A stretch of DNA of 64,000 bases. Source: Celeribacter neptunius. GTDB lineage: Bacteria; Pseudomonadota; Alphaproteobacteria; Rhodobacterales; Rhodobacteraceae. Location: contig NZ_FORH01000003.1 of assembly GCF_900113955.1 (NCBI RefSeq), positions 310,001-374,000 of the forward strand, given 5' to 3'. Positions 47,189 to 55,495 of the stretch are shown in pieces (positions within the stretch are counted from its first letter, which is position 1; the number at the start of each line of letters is the position of its first letter). The notes under the pieces are model-generated. The model saw nothing but the letters and a program-made list of their open reading frames with translations. It was not told the origin of the DNA and made no database searches. The position numbers were made by a program, and so were the translations under genes.

Positions 47189-47974
47189 CTAACTCCCTGT
47201 CGTGATTTGCATGGTTTCAATCTCGTCGCGCACCGCCATCAATGCGGCAGCGAGTTTCGGAATTTCGCCCTCATCCAGCCGTTCGGAGATGCCGATGGCG
47301 ACGAGGGAGCGGATCATTTCCTTTCGTTCGTTAAAGATCGGCACCGCGACCACGGTGACACCGGAAATATAGGTGCCGGTATCCACGGCATATCCGCGTG
47401 TGCGTGCCTCTTCGACCTCATCGAACCAATCCTCGAAAGAGGGCGGGTGGTCCCAGACAAGCTTTGAGAACTCGGTTTTCAACTTCGTTTCGTCCAGATC
47501 ATTGAACGCCGCGAAAAGACGCCCGGTCGCGGAAATCAAAAGCGGGAAACGTGAGCCCAGATCGACCTGAAGCCGGAATGGCAACGAGGATTGCGAGAGC
47601 GCCACGACCACCATTTGGCCGGGTTCGGCGAGTTGGGTCGCGATGGCCGTCACGCCGAAACGAGAAGACAGTTCGGAGAGGCGTGGCTGGATCAGCACCG
47701 AGAATGTGTTCTTCTGAAGCGCGGACCGCGCTAGGGGCAGAATGCCGATTCCAATCGAATAGCGTTTCGTCTGCGAATCAAATTCGACCATCCCCTCGTC
47801 TTGCAGAACGCGCAGAATGTGCAGACAGGTCGAGGGCACCAGCCCCAGCTCCCGGGCGATCGGATTGACGCCCACAGGATCGCTGGATCGGGCCAAAAAC
47901 CTCATGATTGCAAGGGCACGCGTGACGGCTGGCACCTGCCGTTTCGTTGTCTGAGTGTCGTCCTTTTTGACCAT
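47189..47974 (-). CDS. IclR-family transcriptional regulator
   Basis: This 261-residue regulator has an N-terminal winged helix (VTRALAIMRFLARSSDPVGVNPIARELGLVPSTCLHILRVLQDEGMVEFD) and a C-terminal GAF-like effector domain (VVVALSQSSLPFRLQVDLGSRFPLLISATGRLFAAF and TGTYISGVTVVAVPIF). The ATG at 47974 has GAGGGTAAC upstream; a longer frame would run into the operators. It is divergent from the acyl-CoA synthetase gene with palindromes in between, so it probably controls both arms of the cluster. The effector is likely a pathway acid or CoA ester. Confidence 0.9.
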   Translation of the reverse strand: MVKKDDTQTTKRQVPAVTRALAIMRFLARSSDPVGVNPIARELGLVPSTCLHILRVLQDEGMVEFDSQTKRYSIGIGILPLARSALQKNTFSVLIQPRLSELSSRFGVTAIATQLAEPGQMVVVALSQSSLPFRLQVDLGSRFPLLISATGRLFAAFNDLDETKLKTEFSKLVWDHPPSFEDWFDEVEEARTRGYAVDTGTYISGVTVVAVPIFNERKEMIRSLVAIGISERLDEGEIPKLAAALMAVRDEIETMQITTGS

Positions 47975-48001
47975 GTTACCCTCTGGTTTTGCATCAAAAT
48001 C

Positions 48002-48038
48002 ATTGTCTATATACAATAATTATAGCGTATTGACAATA
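48002..48038. promoter_or_regulatory. Candidate IclR operators between iclR and acyl-CoA synthetase genes
   Basis: Two palindromes lie in an AT-rich patch: ATTGT-N6-ACAAT at 48002-48017 and the perfect TATTGACAATA at 48028-48038. They sit just upstream of the iclR start and about 85-120 nt before the synthetase start, which suits control of divergent promoters. Confidence 0.55.
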
Positions 48039-48122
48039 ATCTATTCACCTCCTTACCGTTGTTGTCAACGAGCTCGACGCCCCGGAAACGGGCATGACGG
48101 CTGGAATGGGAGGAAGAATAAG

Positions 48123-49682
48123 ATGGTCCGACTGACCGAATACACGTCCTACACGGACGCTCAGGCGCATTACTCGAAAGAGGCTTTGTGGGACTTGTTC
48201 GATGGCAGCCGCGAACGGTTCAACATTGCGCATGAATGTATCGACCGGCATGTGGATGGCGACAACGTGGCACTGCGGATCGCTCACGCCGATGGGCGGG
48301 ACGAGATCGTCACCTTTACGGAAATCTCCCGTCGGTCCTCGCAGATCGCGCATTTCCTGAAAGCGAAGGGCATCGAGAAAGGCACCCGCGTCGCGGTGAT
48401 GATCGAGCCGTCGCTCGCATTCTACTGTGCCATTTTCGGTGCGATCAAAGCTGGTGCCGTGGCGGTGCCGATGTTCACGCTCTTTGGCCCGGAAGGGATC
48501 AAGTTGCGGGTTGGCGATTGCAAGCCGGAACTATTCTTCACCAATGCCGAGAAAAGCCCCGAGGCCGAAGAAGGCGGGGCGAAAAACGTCATCGTCGTCG
48601 ATCAGGCCTTTCTCGACAGCCTGGCCGATCTGCCGGAAACCTTTGAGTGGGACACCAGCGGCAGCGATCTGGCCGTACTGCAATACACCTCCGGCACGAC
48701 CCGTGCCTTGCCTGCGGCGGTACATCACAATCACCGGTCCATCGTGACCCTCATGGTCGCGGCGCTCTACGCGACGGGTATTCGTCCGGGGGATCGGTTC
48801 TTCTGTCCGTCTTCGCCCGCCTGGGGGCATGGTCTTTGGCACGGCACGCTTGCGCCGCTGGCCATGGGGGTCTCGACCGGCACGTTTTCGGGCAAGTTCG
48901 ATCCGGTGCGCCTGTTGAAAGCGCTAAGTGATTTCAAGATCACCAACCTCACGGCCGCCGCCACGCACTACCGCATGATGCGCAATTCCGGCGCAGCCGA
49001 AGACTACAGCTATGCCTTCGACAAGCTGTCCTTCACCGGCGAGCCGATCGACAGCGAAACCGCCGCCTATGTCGAGCGGGTGTTCGGCACCAAGGTGCGC
49101 TCCATGTACGGCACCACAGAGATCGGCGTGATCATCGCCAACTATCCTGGCGCCAACGATCTTGAGGTGCGCGACGGGGCCATGGGCAAGGCCGTGCCCG
49201 GTGTCGAGGTCGAGGTGCAGCGCGATGACGGATCGCGCTGCGACCCCCTTGAGACCGGCGAGTTGATGGTCAAAAAGGCGGGAAAATGGTTCCCGACCAA
49301 GGATTTGGGCCGGGTCGACGCGGATGGCTATTTCTACCACGGCGGGCGTGCCGACGATGTTATCATTTCCGCCGGTTGGACCATCGGCGCCGTCGAGGTC
49401 GAAGATGCGATCCTGAGCCATCCGGCCGTCGCCGAATGTGGCGTGATCGGCGCTCCCGACTCTGTGCGGGGGCTAGTGGTCAAAGCCTATATCATCCTCA
49501 AGGACAAGGAGACCGACGGCCTTGCCCAGAGCATTCAGGACCACGTGCGCGCCAAGCTCGCGCGCCACGAATACCCCCGCCAAATCGAATTCGTTACCGA
49601 GCTGCCGAAAACACCGGCGGGCAAGGTGAACCGCAAGATCCTGCGCGATCAGCAGGCCGCCAAACTTGCCTCGGCCGAATGA
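48123..49682 (+). CDS. Acyl-CoA synthetase (AMP-binding family)
   Basis: This 519-residue adenylate-forming enzyme activates a carboxylic acid as acyl-AMP and then acyl-CoA. Visible parts are the phosphate-binding loop YTSGTTRALPA (residues 188-198), a MYGTTE motif, the hinge-region GGRADDVIISAGWTIGAVEVE and the C-terminal catalytic Lys501 (PAGKVNRK). The loop departs from the usual TSGTTGxPK, lacking the Gly and the Lys, although the rest is well conserved. GGAGGAAG precedes the ATG. It opens the plus-strand arm of the cluster and probably activates the acid imported by the TRAP system. Confidence 0.88.
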   Translation: MVRLTEYTSYTDAQAHYSKEALWDLFDGSRERFNIAHECIDRHVDGDNVALRIAHADGRDEIVTFTEISRRSSQIAHFLKAKGIEKGTRVAVMIEPSLAFYCAIFGAIKAGAVAVPMFTLFGPEGIKLRVGDCKPELFFTNAEKSPEAEEGGAKNVIVVDQAFLDSLADLPETFEWDTSGSDLAVLQYTSGTTRALPAAVHHNHRSIVTLMVAALYATGIRPGDRFFCPSSPAWGHGLWHGTLAPLAMGVSTGTFSGKFDPVRLLKALSDFKITNLTAAATHYRMMRNSGAAEDYSYAFDKLSFTGEPIDSETAAYVERVFGTKVRSMYGTTEIGVIIANYPGANDLEVRDGAMGKAVPGVEVEVQRDDGSRCDPLETGELMVKKAGKWFPTKDLGRVDADGYFYHGGRADDVIISAGWTIGAVEVEDAILSHPAVAECGVIGAPDSVRGLVVKAYIILKDKETDGLAQSIQDHVRAKLARHEYPRQIEFVTELPKTPAGKVNRKILRDQQAAKLASAE

Positions 49683-49718
49683 CGACCGGGCGCAAAACAT
49701 CTTTCAAGGAGGAATAAG

Positions 49719-50855
49719 ATGAACGATATGACTCGGAAGTTTCCGAAAATCACCGAGGAAGGTCTCGACGATCTGCGTAAGCGGATCGGCGTGAAGATCG
49801 AGAAAACCGTTGAGCCGTGGTGCTACGAGGCAACCCGCGACAATATCCGTCACTACGCCCATGGCATCGGCGACGACAACCCGCTGTGGTGCGACCCGGC
49901 CTATGCCAAGACCACCAAATTTGGCGATGTGATCGCTTGCCCGTCTTTCCTGTTTGCCACCAGCCGGATCATCTCCGGCTATGTCGGCGGTTTGCCGGGG
50001 GTGCATGCGATGTGGTCGGGCGCCAACTGGAGCTGGCACAAGACCATCCCGCGCAACACCGAGTTTCGCACCGAGGCCTATCTCAAGGACCTGATCGAGC
50101 ACGACACGCGTTTTGCCGGCAAAGCGATCCAGCAGATCTACCACGTCGATTTCTATGACGCCAAAACCGGCGATCTTCTGGCCGATGCCGACAGCTGGTG
50201 TTTCCGCACGGATCGTGACCAGGCCCGCGAGAATGGCACGAAATACACCGCCGCCAAGGAAAAAGGGCGTCGCGTCTACACGCAGGACGAGCTGAACGAA
50301 TACTACAAATATTACGAAAACGAGACCATTCGCGGTGCCGAGACCCGCTATTGGGACGATGTGAACGAGGGCGATGCGATCCCGACGATCGTCAAGGGGC
50401 CGATGACCGCCACGGGCTTTATCGCCTATGCGCAGGGCTGGGGCGGTCTTTACATCCGCGCCAATAAGCTGGCCTGGCAGCTTCAGCAGAAACATCCGTC
50501 GGCCGGGATCAAGAACCGCTTCGGGATTCCCGATTGCCCGGAACGTGTGCATTGGGAAGAGGAATTCGCGCTCGAAGTCGGCGCGCCGGGGGCCTATGAC
50601 TATGGTCCCGAACGCTCTTCCTGGCTGACACAGCACGTGACCAACTGGATGGGGGATGACGGTTTCCTTCGCAAAGCGAACTCGCAGGTGCGCCGCCATA
50701 ACCCGGAAGGTGACATCATTCTGATCAGCGGGAAAGTGACGCGGAAGTTCGAAGAAGACGGGCGCCATTTGTTGGAAATCGAACAGCGTGCCGAACAGCA
50801 GGATGGGGAACTTTCCGCCATCGGCTCCGCCGTCGTCGAGCTCCCCAAACGCTGA
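49719..50855 (+). CDS. Double-hotdog acyl dehydratase/hydratase (FAS1-like/MaoC type)
   Basis: This 378-residue protein is made of two hotdog units. The N-terminal unit has HYAHGIGDDNPLWCDPAYAKTTKFGDVIACPSFLFA, typical of the MaoC dehydratase N-terminal family. The C-terminal unit starts near residue 205, with EGDAIPTIVKGPMTATGFIAYAQGWGG and later TQHVTNWMGDDGFLRKANSQVRRHNPEGD. Such proteins hydrate or dehydrate enoyl/3-hydroxyacyl-CoA. In this cluster a plausible step is dehydration of a 3-hydroxyacyl-CoA to the enoyl-CoA used by the carboxylase; that is inference. It follows the synthetase by 36 nt. Confidence 0.8.
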   Translation: MNDMTRKFPKITEEGLDDLRKRIGVKIEKTVEPWCYEATRDNIRHYAHGIGDDNPLWCDPAYAKTTKFGDVIACPSFLFATSRIISGYVGGLPGVHAMWSGANWSWHKTIPRNTEFRTEAYLKDLIEHDTRFAGKAIQQIYHVDFYDAKTGDLLADADSWCFRTDRDQARENGTKYTAAKEKGRRVYTQDELNEYYKYYENETIRGAETRYWDDVNEGDAIPTIVKGPMTATGFIAYAQGWGGLYIRANKLAWQLQQKHPSAGIKNRFGIPDCPERVHWEEEFALEVGAPGAYDYGPERSSWLTQHVTNWMGDDGFLRKANSQVRRHNPEGDIILISGKVTRKFEEDGRHLLEIEQRAEQQDGELSAIGSAVVELPKR

Positions 50856-50902
50856 GGGACGCGCCGACGATTGTCTTGGACGTCAACCACTGGGAGGAAA
50901 GG

Positions 50903-51397
50903 TTGATCGTGTTAGGAACACTCTTGGAAAAACTGGAGGACACCCTGCATTTCGTGGGGTGCCTCGGCCTCGTGATCGTCGTTGCGCTGATCAATGCGGA
51001 CATCCTTCTGCGCCTGTTCTTCAATGAACCCGTGCAGTTTCAGTTCGAATTCACCGAACTCTACCTGATGCCCGCCCTGGCCACCTTGTCCCTGTCGCGG
51101 GTGTTCCGCGATGGAGGGCATCTGGCGCTCGACTTCGTTCCCGAGCACCTCCCCGGACTTTTGGGAAGAGCTGTCGCGAAACTGCGCCTGCTGCTTCCGG
51201 CCGCCTTCTTTGGCGCCGTCACCTATATGTCCGGCAAATTCGCCCTCCATGCGTTCTCGCAAGGAGATGTCGAATTCGGAGTGATCGACTGGCCGCTCGG
51301 GTGGGCCTATGCCGTTGTGCCTTTGGGCTGCGGCGTTCTGGCTCTGCGGCTGCTCTATGACACTTTTCAAAAAGAAGTGCTTGAGACGACCCAATAG
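50903..51397 (+). CDS. TRAP transporter small permease (DctQ type)
   Basis: This roughly 164-residue membrane protein has four hydrophobic segments: VGCLGLVIVVALINADILLRLFF, LYLMPALATLSLSRVF, LLLPAAFFGAVTYMSG and AYAVVPLGCGVLALRLLY. The pattern matches the small TRAP subunit. The start is uncertain. TTG at 50903 lies 5 nt after GGGAGG and GTG at 50909 lies 11 nt after it; an earlier TTG at 50876 would place that ribosome site inside the gene. It is followed by the binding protein and large permease genes. Confidence 0.85.
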   Translation: MIVLGTLLEKLEDTLHFVGCLGLVIVVALINADILLRLFFNEPVQFQFEFTELYLMPALATLSLSRVFRDGGHLALDFVPEHLPGLLGRAVAKLRLLLPAAFFGAVTYMSGKFALHAFSQGDVEFGVIDWPLGWAYAVVPLGCGVLALRLLYDTFQKEVLETTQ

Positions 51398-51422
51398 AAA
51401 CTTTTCAGGGAGGAGACTGAAA

Positions 51423-52424
51423 ATGACTATCGCGAAGAAAGCATTCGCCACCTTTGCAAGCGTGATGGCGCTTGGCGTTTTTGCCGCCCAGGCCGAGACA
51501 CTGAGCCTTGGGGACTTCCAGTCCACCAGCCATATCGTGTCGGTGGAAGGCACTGTGAAATGGATGGCTGCTGTCGAGGAGGCGACAGGCGGGGAACTCA
51601 CATTCGACCACTTTCCGTCGCAACAGGCGGCCAAGTCCAAGGCACAGCTCGATGCGGTGAACAGCGGCATTCTGGATGCGGCGCTTCTGGGCGCATCCTA
51701 TCACGCCGAGACCCTGCCGTTGAACTCGGTCGTTGGCTTGCCGGGCTACTACGGTTCTGCGGTGCAGGGCACAATGGCGCTTCAGGCGATGCTCAAAGAA
51801 GGGCCGCTACGTGAGGAGGTGCTTGCCGCCGGTGTGACACCGATTTTCGGGTTCACCTTGCCGCCCTATCAGGTGCTGGCCAAGGAACGTCTCGGCCTGC
51901 CTGCCGATTGGGAGGCGCTTGATGTCCGGACTTCGGGCGCCACACAGGCAATGACGGCGCGCGATCTGGGGGCCGTCGGCATTTCGATCCCCGGTCCCGA
52001 GGTCTACACCGCGGTGGAACGCGGGCGTCTCGATGCGGTTCTGTTCCCGCTGGCTTCTGTACCCGGCTACAAGCTGAACGAAGTCGTCAGCCATATTTCC
52101 ACCAACGGATCCTTCGGTGGCTACAGTTTCATCATGGTGGTCCGCAGCGATCTCTTCGACGCATTGGAGGCCGAAGCGCAGGAGGCGATGATCACGCTCG
52201 GCAATGAGACCGCCATTCATGTGGCCCAGGCTCAGGATGACAGTGTCGAAGATCTTATCGCACAGTGGAAAGCGGAAGGCATCGATACCTACAGCTTCAC
52301 CGAGGCAGAACTCGCGGGGCTCAAGGAAGCGATGGGACCTGTGACGGATGATTGGGTCACGCGGATGGGCGGTGAAAAGGCGCAGAGTGTTCTGGCGACC
52401 TATCGCGCGCTCACCAGCCAATAA
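51423..52424 (+). CDS. TRAP transporter substrate-binding protein (DctP type)
   Basis: This 333-residue periplasmic binding protein has a signal peptide (FATFASVMALGVFAAQAE) and the TRAP DctP fold: LGDFQSTSHIVSVEGTVKWMAAVEEATGGELTFDHFPSQQ, YYGSAVQGTMALQAM and AVERGRLDAVLFPLASV. It captures a small organic acid. The conserved Arg that normally binds the substrate carboxylate is probably in LDVRTSGATQAM. AGGGAGGAG lies upstream of the ATG. The ligand is likely the acid degraded by this cluster. Confidence 0.9.
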   Translation: MTIAKKAFATFASVMALGVFAAQAETLSLGDFQSTSHIVSVEGTVKWMAAVEEATGGELTFDHFPSQQAAKSKAQLDAVNSGILDAALLGASYHAETLPLNSVVGLPGYYGSAVQGTMALQAMLKEGPLREEVLAAGVTPIFGFTLPPYQVLAKERLGLPADWEALDVRTSGATQAMTARDLGAVGISIPGPEVYTAVERGRLDAVLFPLASVPGYKLNEVVSHISTNGSFGGYSFIMVVRSDLFDALEAEAQEAMITLGNETAIHVAQAQDDSVEDLIAQWKAEGIDTYSFTEAELAGLKEAMGPVTDDWVTRMGGEKAQSVLATYRALTSQ

Positions 52425-52492
52425 CCTGCAGCATCTTCCCGAAACATCAGGGCGGTCGATCACCCGACCGGCTGCCCTCAATAGGACTTCGC

Positions 52493-53791
52493 GTGCCATT
52501 CATGCTGACTTTCATTGCCATACTCGTCCTTCTGGCGCTTCTCATGATCTTCCGAATGCCAATTGCATTCGCCATGGGGATCACCGGCTTCGTGGGACTT
52601 TCTCTCCAGCTTGGTCTGCGCCCCGCATTGGCTGTGTTGGAACGGACATTCTTCGACAGCTCCGCCTCGTTCATCCTTGTGGCGATCCCGCTTTTCATCC
52701 TGATGGCGGAACTTTTGACGGCCGGAGACGTGACGCGTCGCGCGATCATTTCCTGCCAGGCCTGGATCGGACATTTCAAAGGTGGGCTTGCGATGGCCAC
52801 CGTCGGAGCCTCTGTCATTCTCGCCGCTCTGGTTGGCAGCTCGACCGCCTCCACCGCGGCGATGGCCGCTTCCGCCTTTCCGGAAATGCGCAACCACAAC
52901 TATTCGCAGCGCCTTGCCGCTGCTGTGGTCTCTGTCGGAGGAACCCTTGCGGTTGTCGTGCCGCCCTCGATCGTGCTGGTGGTCTATGGTGTGCTTACTG
53001 AAACGTCGATCGGCAAGCTGTTCATCGCGGGTATTGTCCCCGGCCTTTTGACAGCCACCGGGCTTGCCGTCGTGATCAAGCTCATCGCGCATACGACCGA
53101 TCAGGCCCCGAAGGGCGACCCTTTCGAACTCAAACGCGCCGTAAAAAGCAGCCGTCATGTGTTCCCGATGATCGTGCTGATGGTTCTCGTGATCGGCGCC
53201 ATCTATGGTGGGGTGGCCTCGCCGTCCGAGGCCGCAGCCCTTGGCGTCATGGGATCTCTGGTCATCGTGATCTTTCAGCGGACCCTGAGTTTCATGAACT
53301 TCAATCGCTGTGTCTCCGGCGCGATCCGGGCCACTGTGATGATCGTCGCCATCGTCGCCTGTTCCGCGATATTCTCGAACTACCTTGCGTTTACACGCAT
53401 CACCCATGCCCTTCTGGAATTCGTGGCCACGACCGACATGTCCCGTGGCACGATCATGGCGATCATGATCCTCACACTTCTGGTCATGGGAATGTTCATG
53501 GATCAGCTCGCGATCCTCTCGCTTGCCATGCCCTTGGCGTTTCCGACCGCCATGGCGTTGGATTTCGATCCGATCTGGTTTGGCATCGTCGTGACAAAAA
53601 CAGTGGAAATCGGCCTGCTCACGCCACCTCTTGGCCTCAATGCCTATGTCGCGGCGGCCCAGACCGGCGTCCCGCTCAGTAAAATCTTCCGGGGTATCCT
53701 GCCCTTTCTTGGCATGGAGATCCTGGTTCTGCTTTTGCTCCTCTTCTTTCCTCAGATCACCTTGTGGCTGCCAAGTCTGATGCTGCGCTGA
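52493..53791 (+). CDS. TRAP transporter large permease (DctM type)
   Basis: This 432-residue membrane protein with about 12 hydrophobic segments matches the DctM subunit. Evidence is MIFRMPIAFAMGITGFVGLSLQLG, ALVGSSTASTAAMAASAFPEM, TLAVVVPPSIVLVVYGVLTETSIGKLFIAGIVPGLL and GLLTPPLGLNAYVAAAQTGVPLSKIFRGILPFL. I used the GTG at 52493 because AGGA lies 6 nt upstream; the next ATG at 52502 is too far from it. It uses the ion gradient to import the ligand bound by the DctP protein. Confidence 0.92.
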   Translation: MPFMLTFIAILVLLALLMIFRMPIAFAMGITGFVGLSLQLGLRPALAVLERTFFDSSASFILVAIPLFILMAELLTAGDVTRRAIISCQAWIGHFKGGLAMATVGASVILAALVGSSTASTAAMAASAFPEMRNHNYSQRLAAAVVSVGGTLAVVVPPSIVLVVYGVLTETSIGKLFIAGIVPGLLTATGLAVVIKLIAHTTDQAPKGDPFELKRAVKSSRHVFPMIVLMVLVIGAIYGGVASPSEAAALGVMGSLVIVIFQRTLSFMNFNRCVSGAIRATVMIVAIVACSAIFSNYLAFTRITHALLEFVATTDMSRGTIMAIMILTLLVMGMFMDQLAILSLAMPLAFPTAMALDFDPIWFGIVVTKTVEIGLLTPPLGLNAYVAAAQTGVPLSKIFRGILPFLGMEILVLLLLLFFPQITLWLPSLMLR

Positions 53792-53826
53792 GGGCCGAAC
53801 TGAAAAACGAAAACAAGCTCCCCCGA

Positions 53827-53849
53827 CCGGTTGCCCCGTTGGCGACCGG
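53827..53849. other. Intercistronic hairpin between dctM and mccB
   Basis: CCGGTTGCC and GGCGACCGG pair with one wobble around a 5-base loop in the 93-bp gap. There is no T-run, so it may be an RNA-processing or attenuation element rather than a full terminator. Confidence 0.35.
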
Positions 53850-53884
53850 ACAGGAGAGGTGCGCCGATAAGACTGGAGAATGAC

Positions 53885-55492
53885 ATGACGATCTTGCACA
53901 GCAACGTCAGTATGGAAGCCCCCGAGTTCGAAGAGAACCGGAACGCAATGCAGGCACAATTCGACGAAATCGCAGACGAAGCCGCCCGTGTCATGAAGGG
54001 GGGCTCTGAAGCCTCCAGAGCTCGACACGAAGCCCGCGGCAAGCTTTTGCCCCGCGACCGGATCGCCGCTTTGCTGGACCCCGGCGCGCCCTTTCTCGAA
54101 GTAGGGCTGTTCGCGGCCAGCGGTCATTACAATGATGAAATCCCGGCGGCAGGCGCGATTGCCGGCATCGGACGGGTCGAAGGGCGCGACTGCATGATCC
54201 TGTGCAATGACGCGACCGTGAAAGGCGGCACATACTTTCCCCTGACCGTGAAAAAGCACCTGCGTGCGCAAGAGGTTGCGGAGGAAAACAACCTTCCCTG
54301 CATCTATCTTGTCGACAGCGGCGGGGCCAATCTCAACAATCAGGACGAGGTCTTCCCGGATCGCGACCATTTCGGGCGTATTTTTTACAATCAGGCCCGG
54401 ATGAGCGCAAAGGGTATTGCCCAGATCGCGGTGGTCATGGGGTCCTGTACGGCGGGCGGCGCCTATGTGCCCTCGATGAGCGACCAGACAATCATCGTAC
54501 GTGAACAGGGGACGATCTTCCTTGCCGGTCCGCCGCTTGTGAAAGTGGCGACGGGCGAAGAGGTCGACGCCGAAACTCTGGGTGGCGGCGATACGCATAC
54601 GCGATTGTCTGGCGTGGCGGATTATCTGGCTGATGACGACCAGCATGCGCTGGCTCTGGCACGTGAGATCGTGGCCAACCTGGGACCGGTGCCGCGCCCG
54701 AATATCGACCTGAAAGATGCGCGTGCGCCGCTCTATCCTGCCGAGGAGATCATGGGGATCGTCCCGGCCAACGACAAAACCCCCTTCGATGTGCGCGAGA
54801 TCATCGCGCGGATCGTGGACGGGTCGGATTTCGCGGAATTCAAACCGCGCTACGGCACCACTTTGGTCACCGGGTTCGCCCATATCGATGGCGTGCCTGT
54901 GGGCATCCTTGGCAACAACGGTGTGCTGTTCTCGGAAAGCTCGCTCAAGGGCGCGCATTTCGTCGAGCTGTGCTGTCAGCGCAAAATCCCGATCCTGTTC
55001 CTGCAGAACATCACCGGCTTCATGGTCGGGTCGAAATACGAGGCAGGCGGGATCGCGAAAGACGGAGCCAAGCTTGTGACCGCCGTTTCCACCGCCAATG
55101 TGCCGAAAATCACGGTCATCATCGGCGGCTCTTACGGGGCCGGGAACTATGGCATGTGCGGACGCGCCTTCGGGCCGCGTTTCGTCTGGATGTGGCCCAA
55201 TGCACGGATTTCCGTGATGGGGGGCGCTCAGGCCTCTGGCGTTCTGGCCAATGTGAAACGCGCCGGCATCGAGGCCAAGGGCGGCACATGGTCAGAAGAG
55301 GAGGAAAGCGAATTCAAACACCCGACCATCGAGATGTTCGACCGACAGTCCCGCCCGCTCTACGCCTCTTCACGGCTCTGGGACGATGGGATCATCGATC
55401 CGCGCAAGACCCGTGACGTGGTGGCGCTGTCGCTGCGCGCGACGCTCAATGCCCCCGTCGAAGAGACGAAATTCGGCCTGTTCAGGATGTAA
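53885..55492 (+). CDS. mccB: Methylcrotonyl-CoA carboxylase beta subunit (carboxyltransferase)
   Basis: This 535-residue carboxyltransferase of the biotin-dependent acyl-CoA carboxylase family has the length usual for MccB. Landmarks are [79 protein letters not shown] and [22 protein letters not shown]. It transfers the carboxyl group from biotin to 3-methylcrotonyl-CoA, giving 3-methylglutaconyl-CoA. GGAGA precedes the ATG. Geranyl-CoA or another branched substrate is possible, but the lyase and hydratase downstream favour methylcrotonyl-CoA. Confidence 0.93.
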   Translation: MTILHSNVSMEAPEFEENRNAMQAQFDEIADEAARVMKGGSEASRARHEARGKLLPRDRIAALLDPGAPFLEVGLFAASGHYNDEIPAAGAIAGIGRVEGRDCMILCNDATVKGGTYFPLTVKKHLRAQEVAEENNLPCIYLVDSGGANLNNQDEVFPDRDHFGRIFYNQARMSAKGIAQIAVVMGSCTAGGAYVPSMSDQTIIVREQGTIFLAGPPLVKVATGEEVDAETLGGGDTHTRLSGVADYLADDDQHALALAREIVANLGPVPRPNIDLKDARAPLYPAEEIMGIVPANDKTPFDVREIIARIVDGSDFAEFKPRYGTTLVTGFAHIDGVPVGILGNNGVLFSESSLKGAHFVELCCQRKIPILFLQNITGFMVGSKYEAGGIAKDGAKLVTAVSTANVPKITVIIGGSYGAGNYGMCGRAFGPRFVWMWPNARISVMGGAQASGVLANVKRAGIEAKGGTWSEEEESEFKHPTIEMFDRQSRPLYASSRLWDDGIIDPRKTRDVVALSLRATLNAPVEETKFGLFRM

Positions 55493-55495
55493 GCC

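Noticed and set aside
52478-54958. An 826-codon minus-strand frame opposite dctM and mccB
   Set aside because: The composition is His/Asp/Arg-rich without domain structure, as expected for an antisense shadow. The plus-strand genes have clear motifs and ribosome sites.
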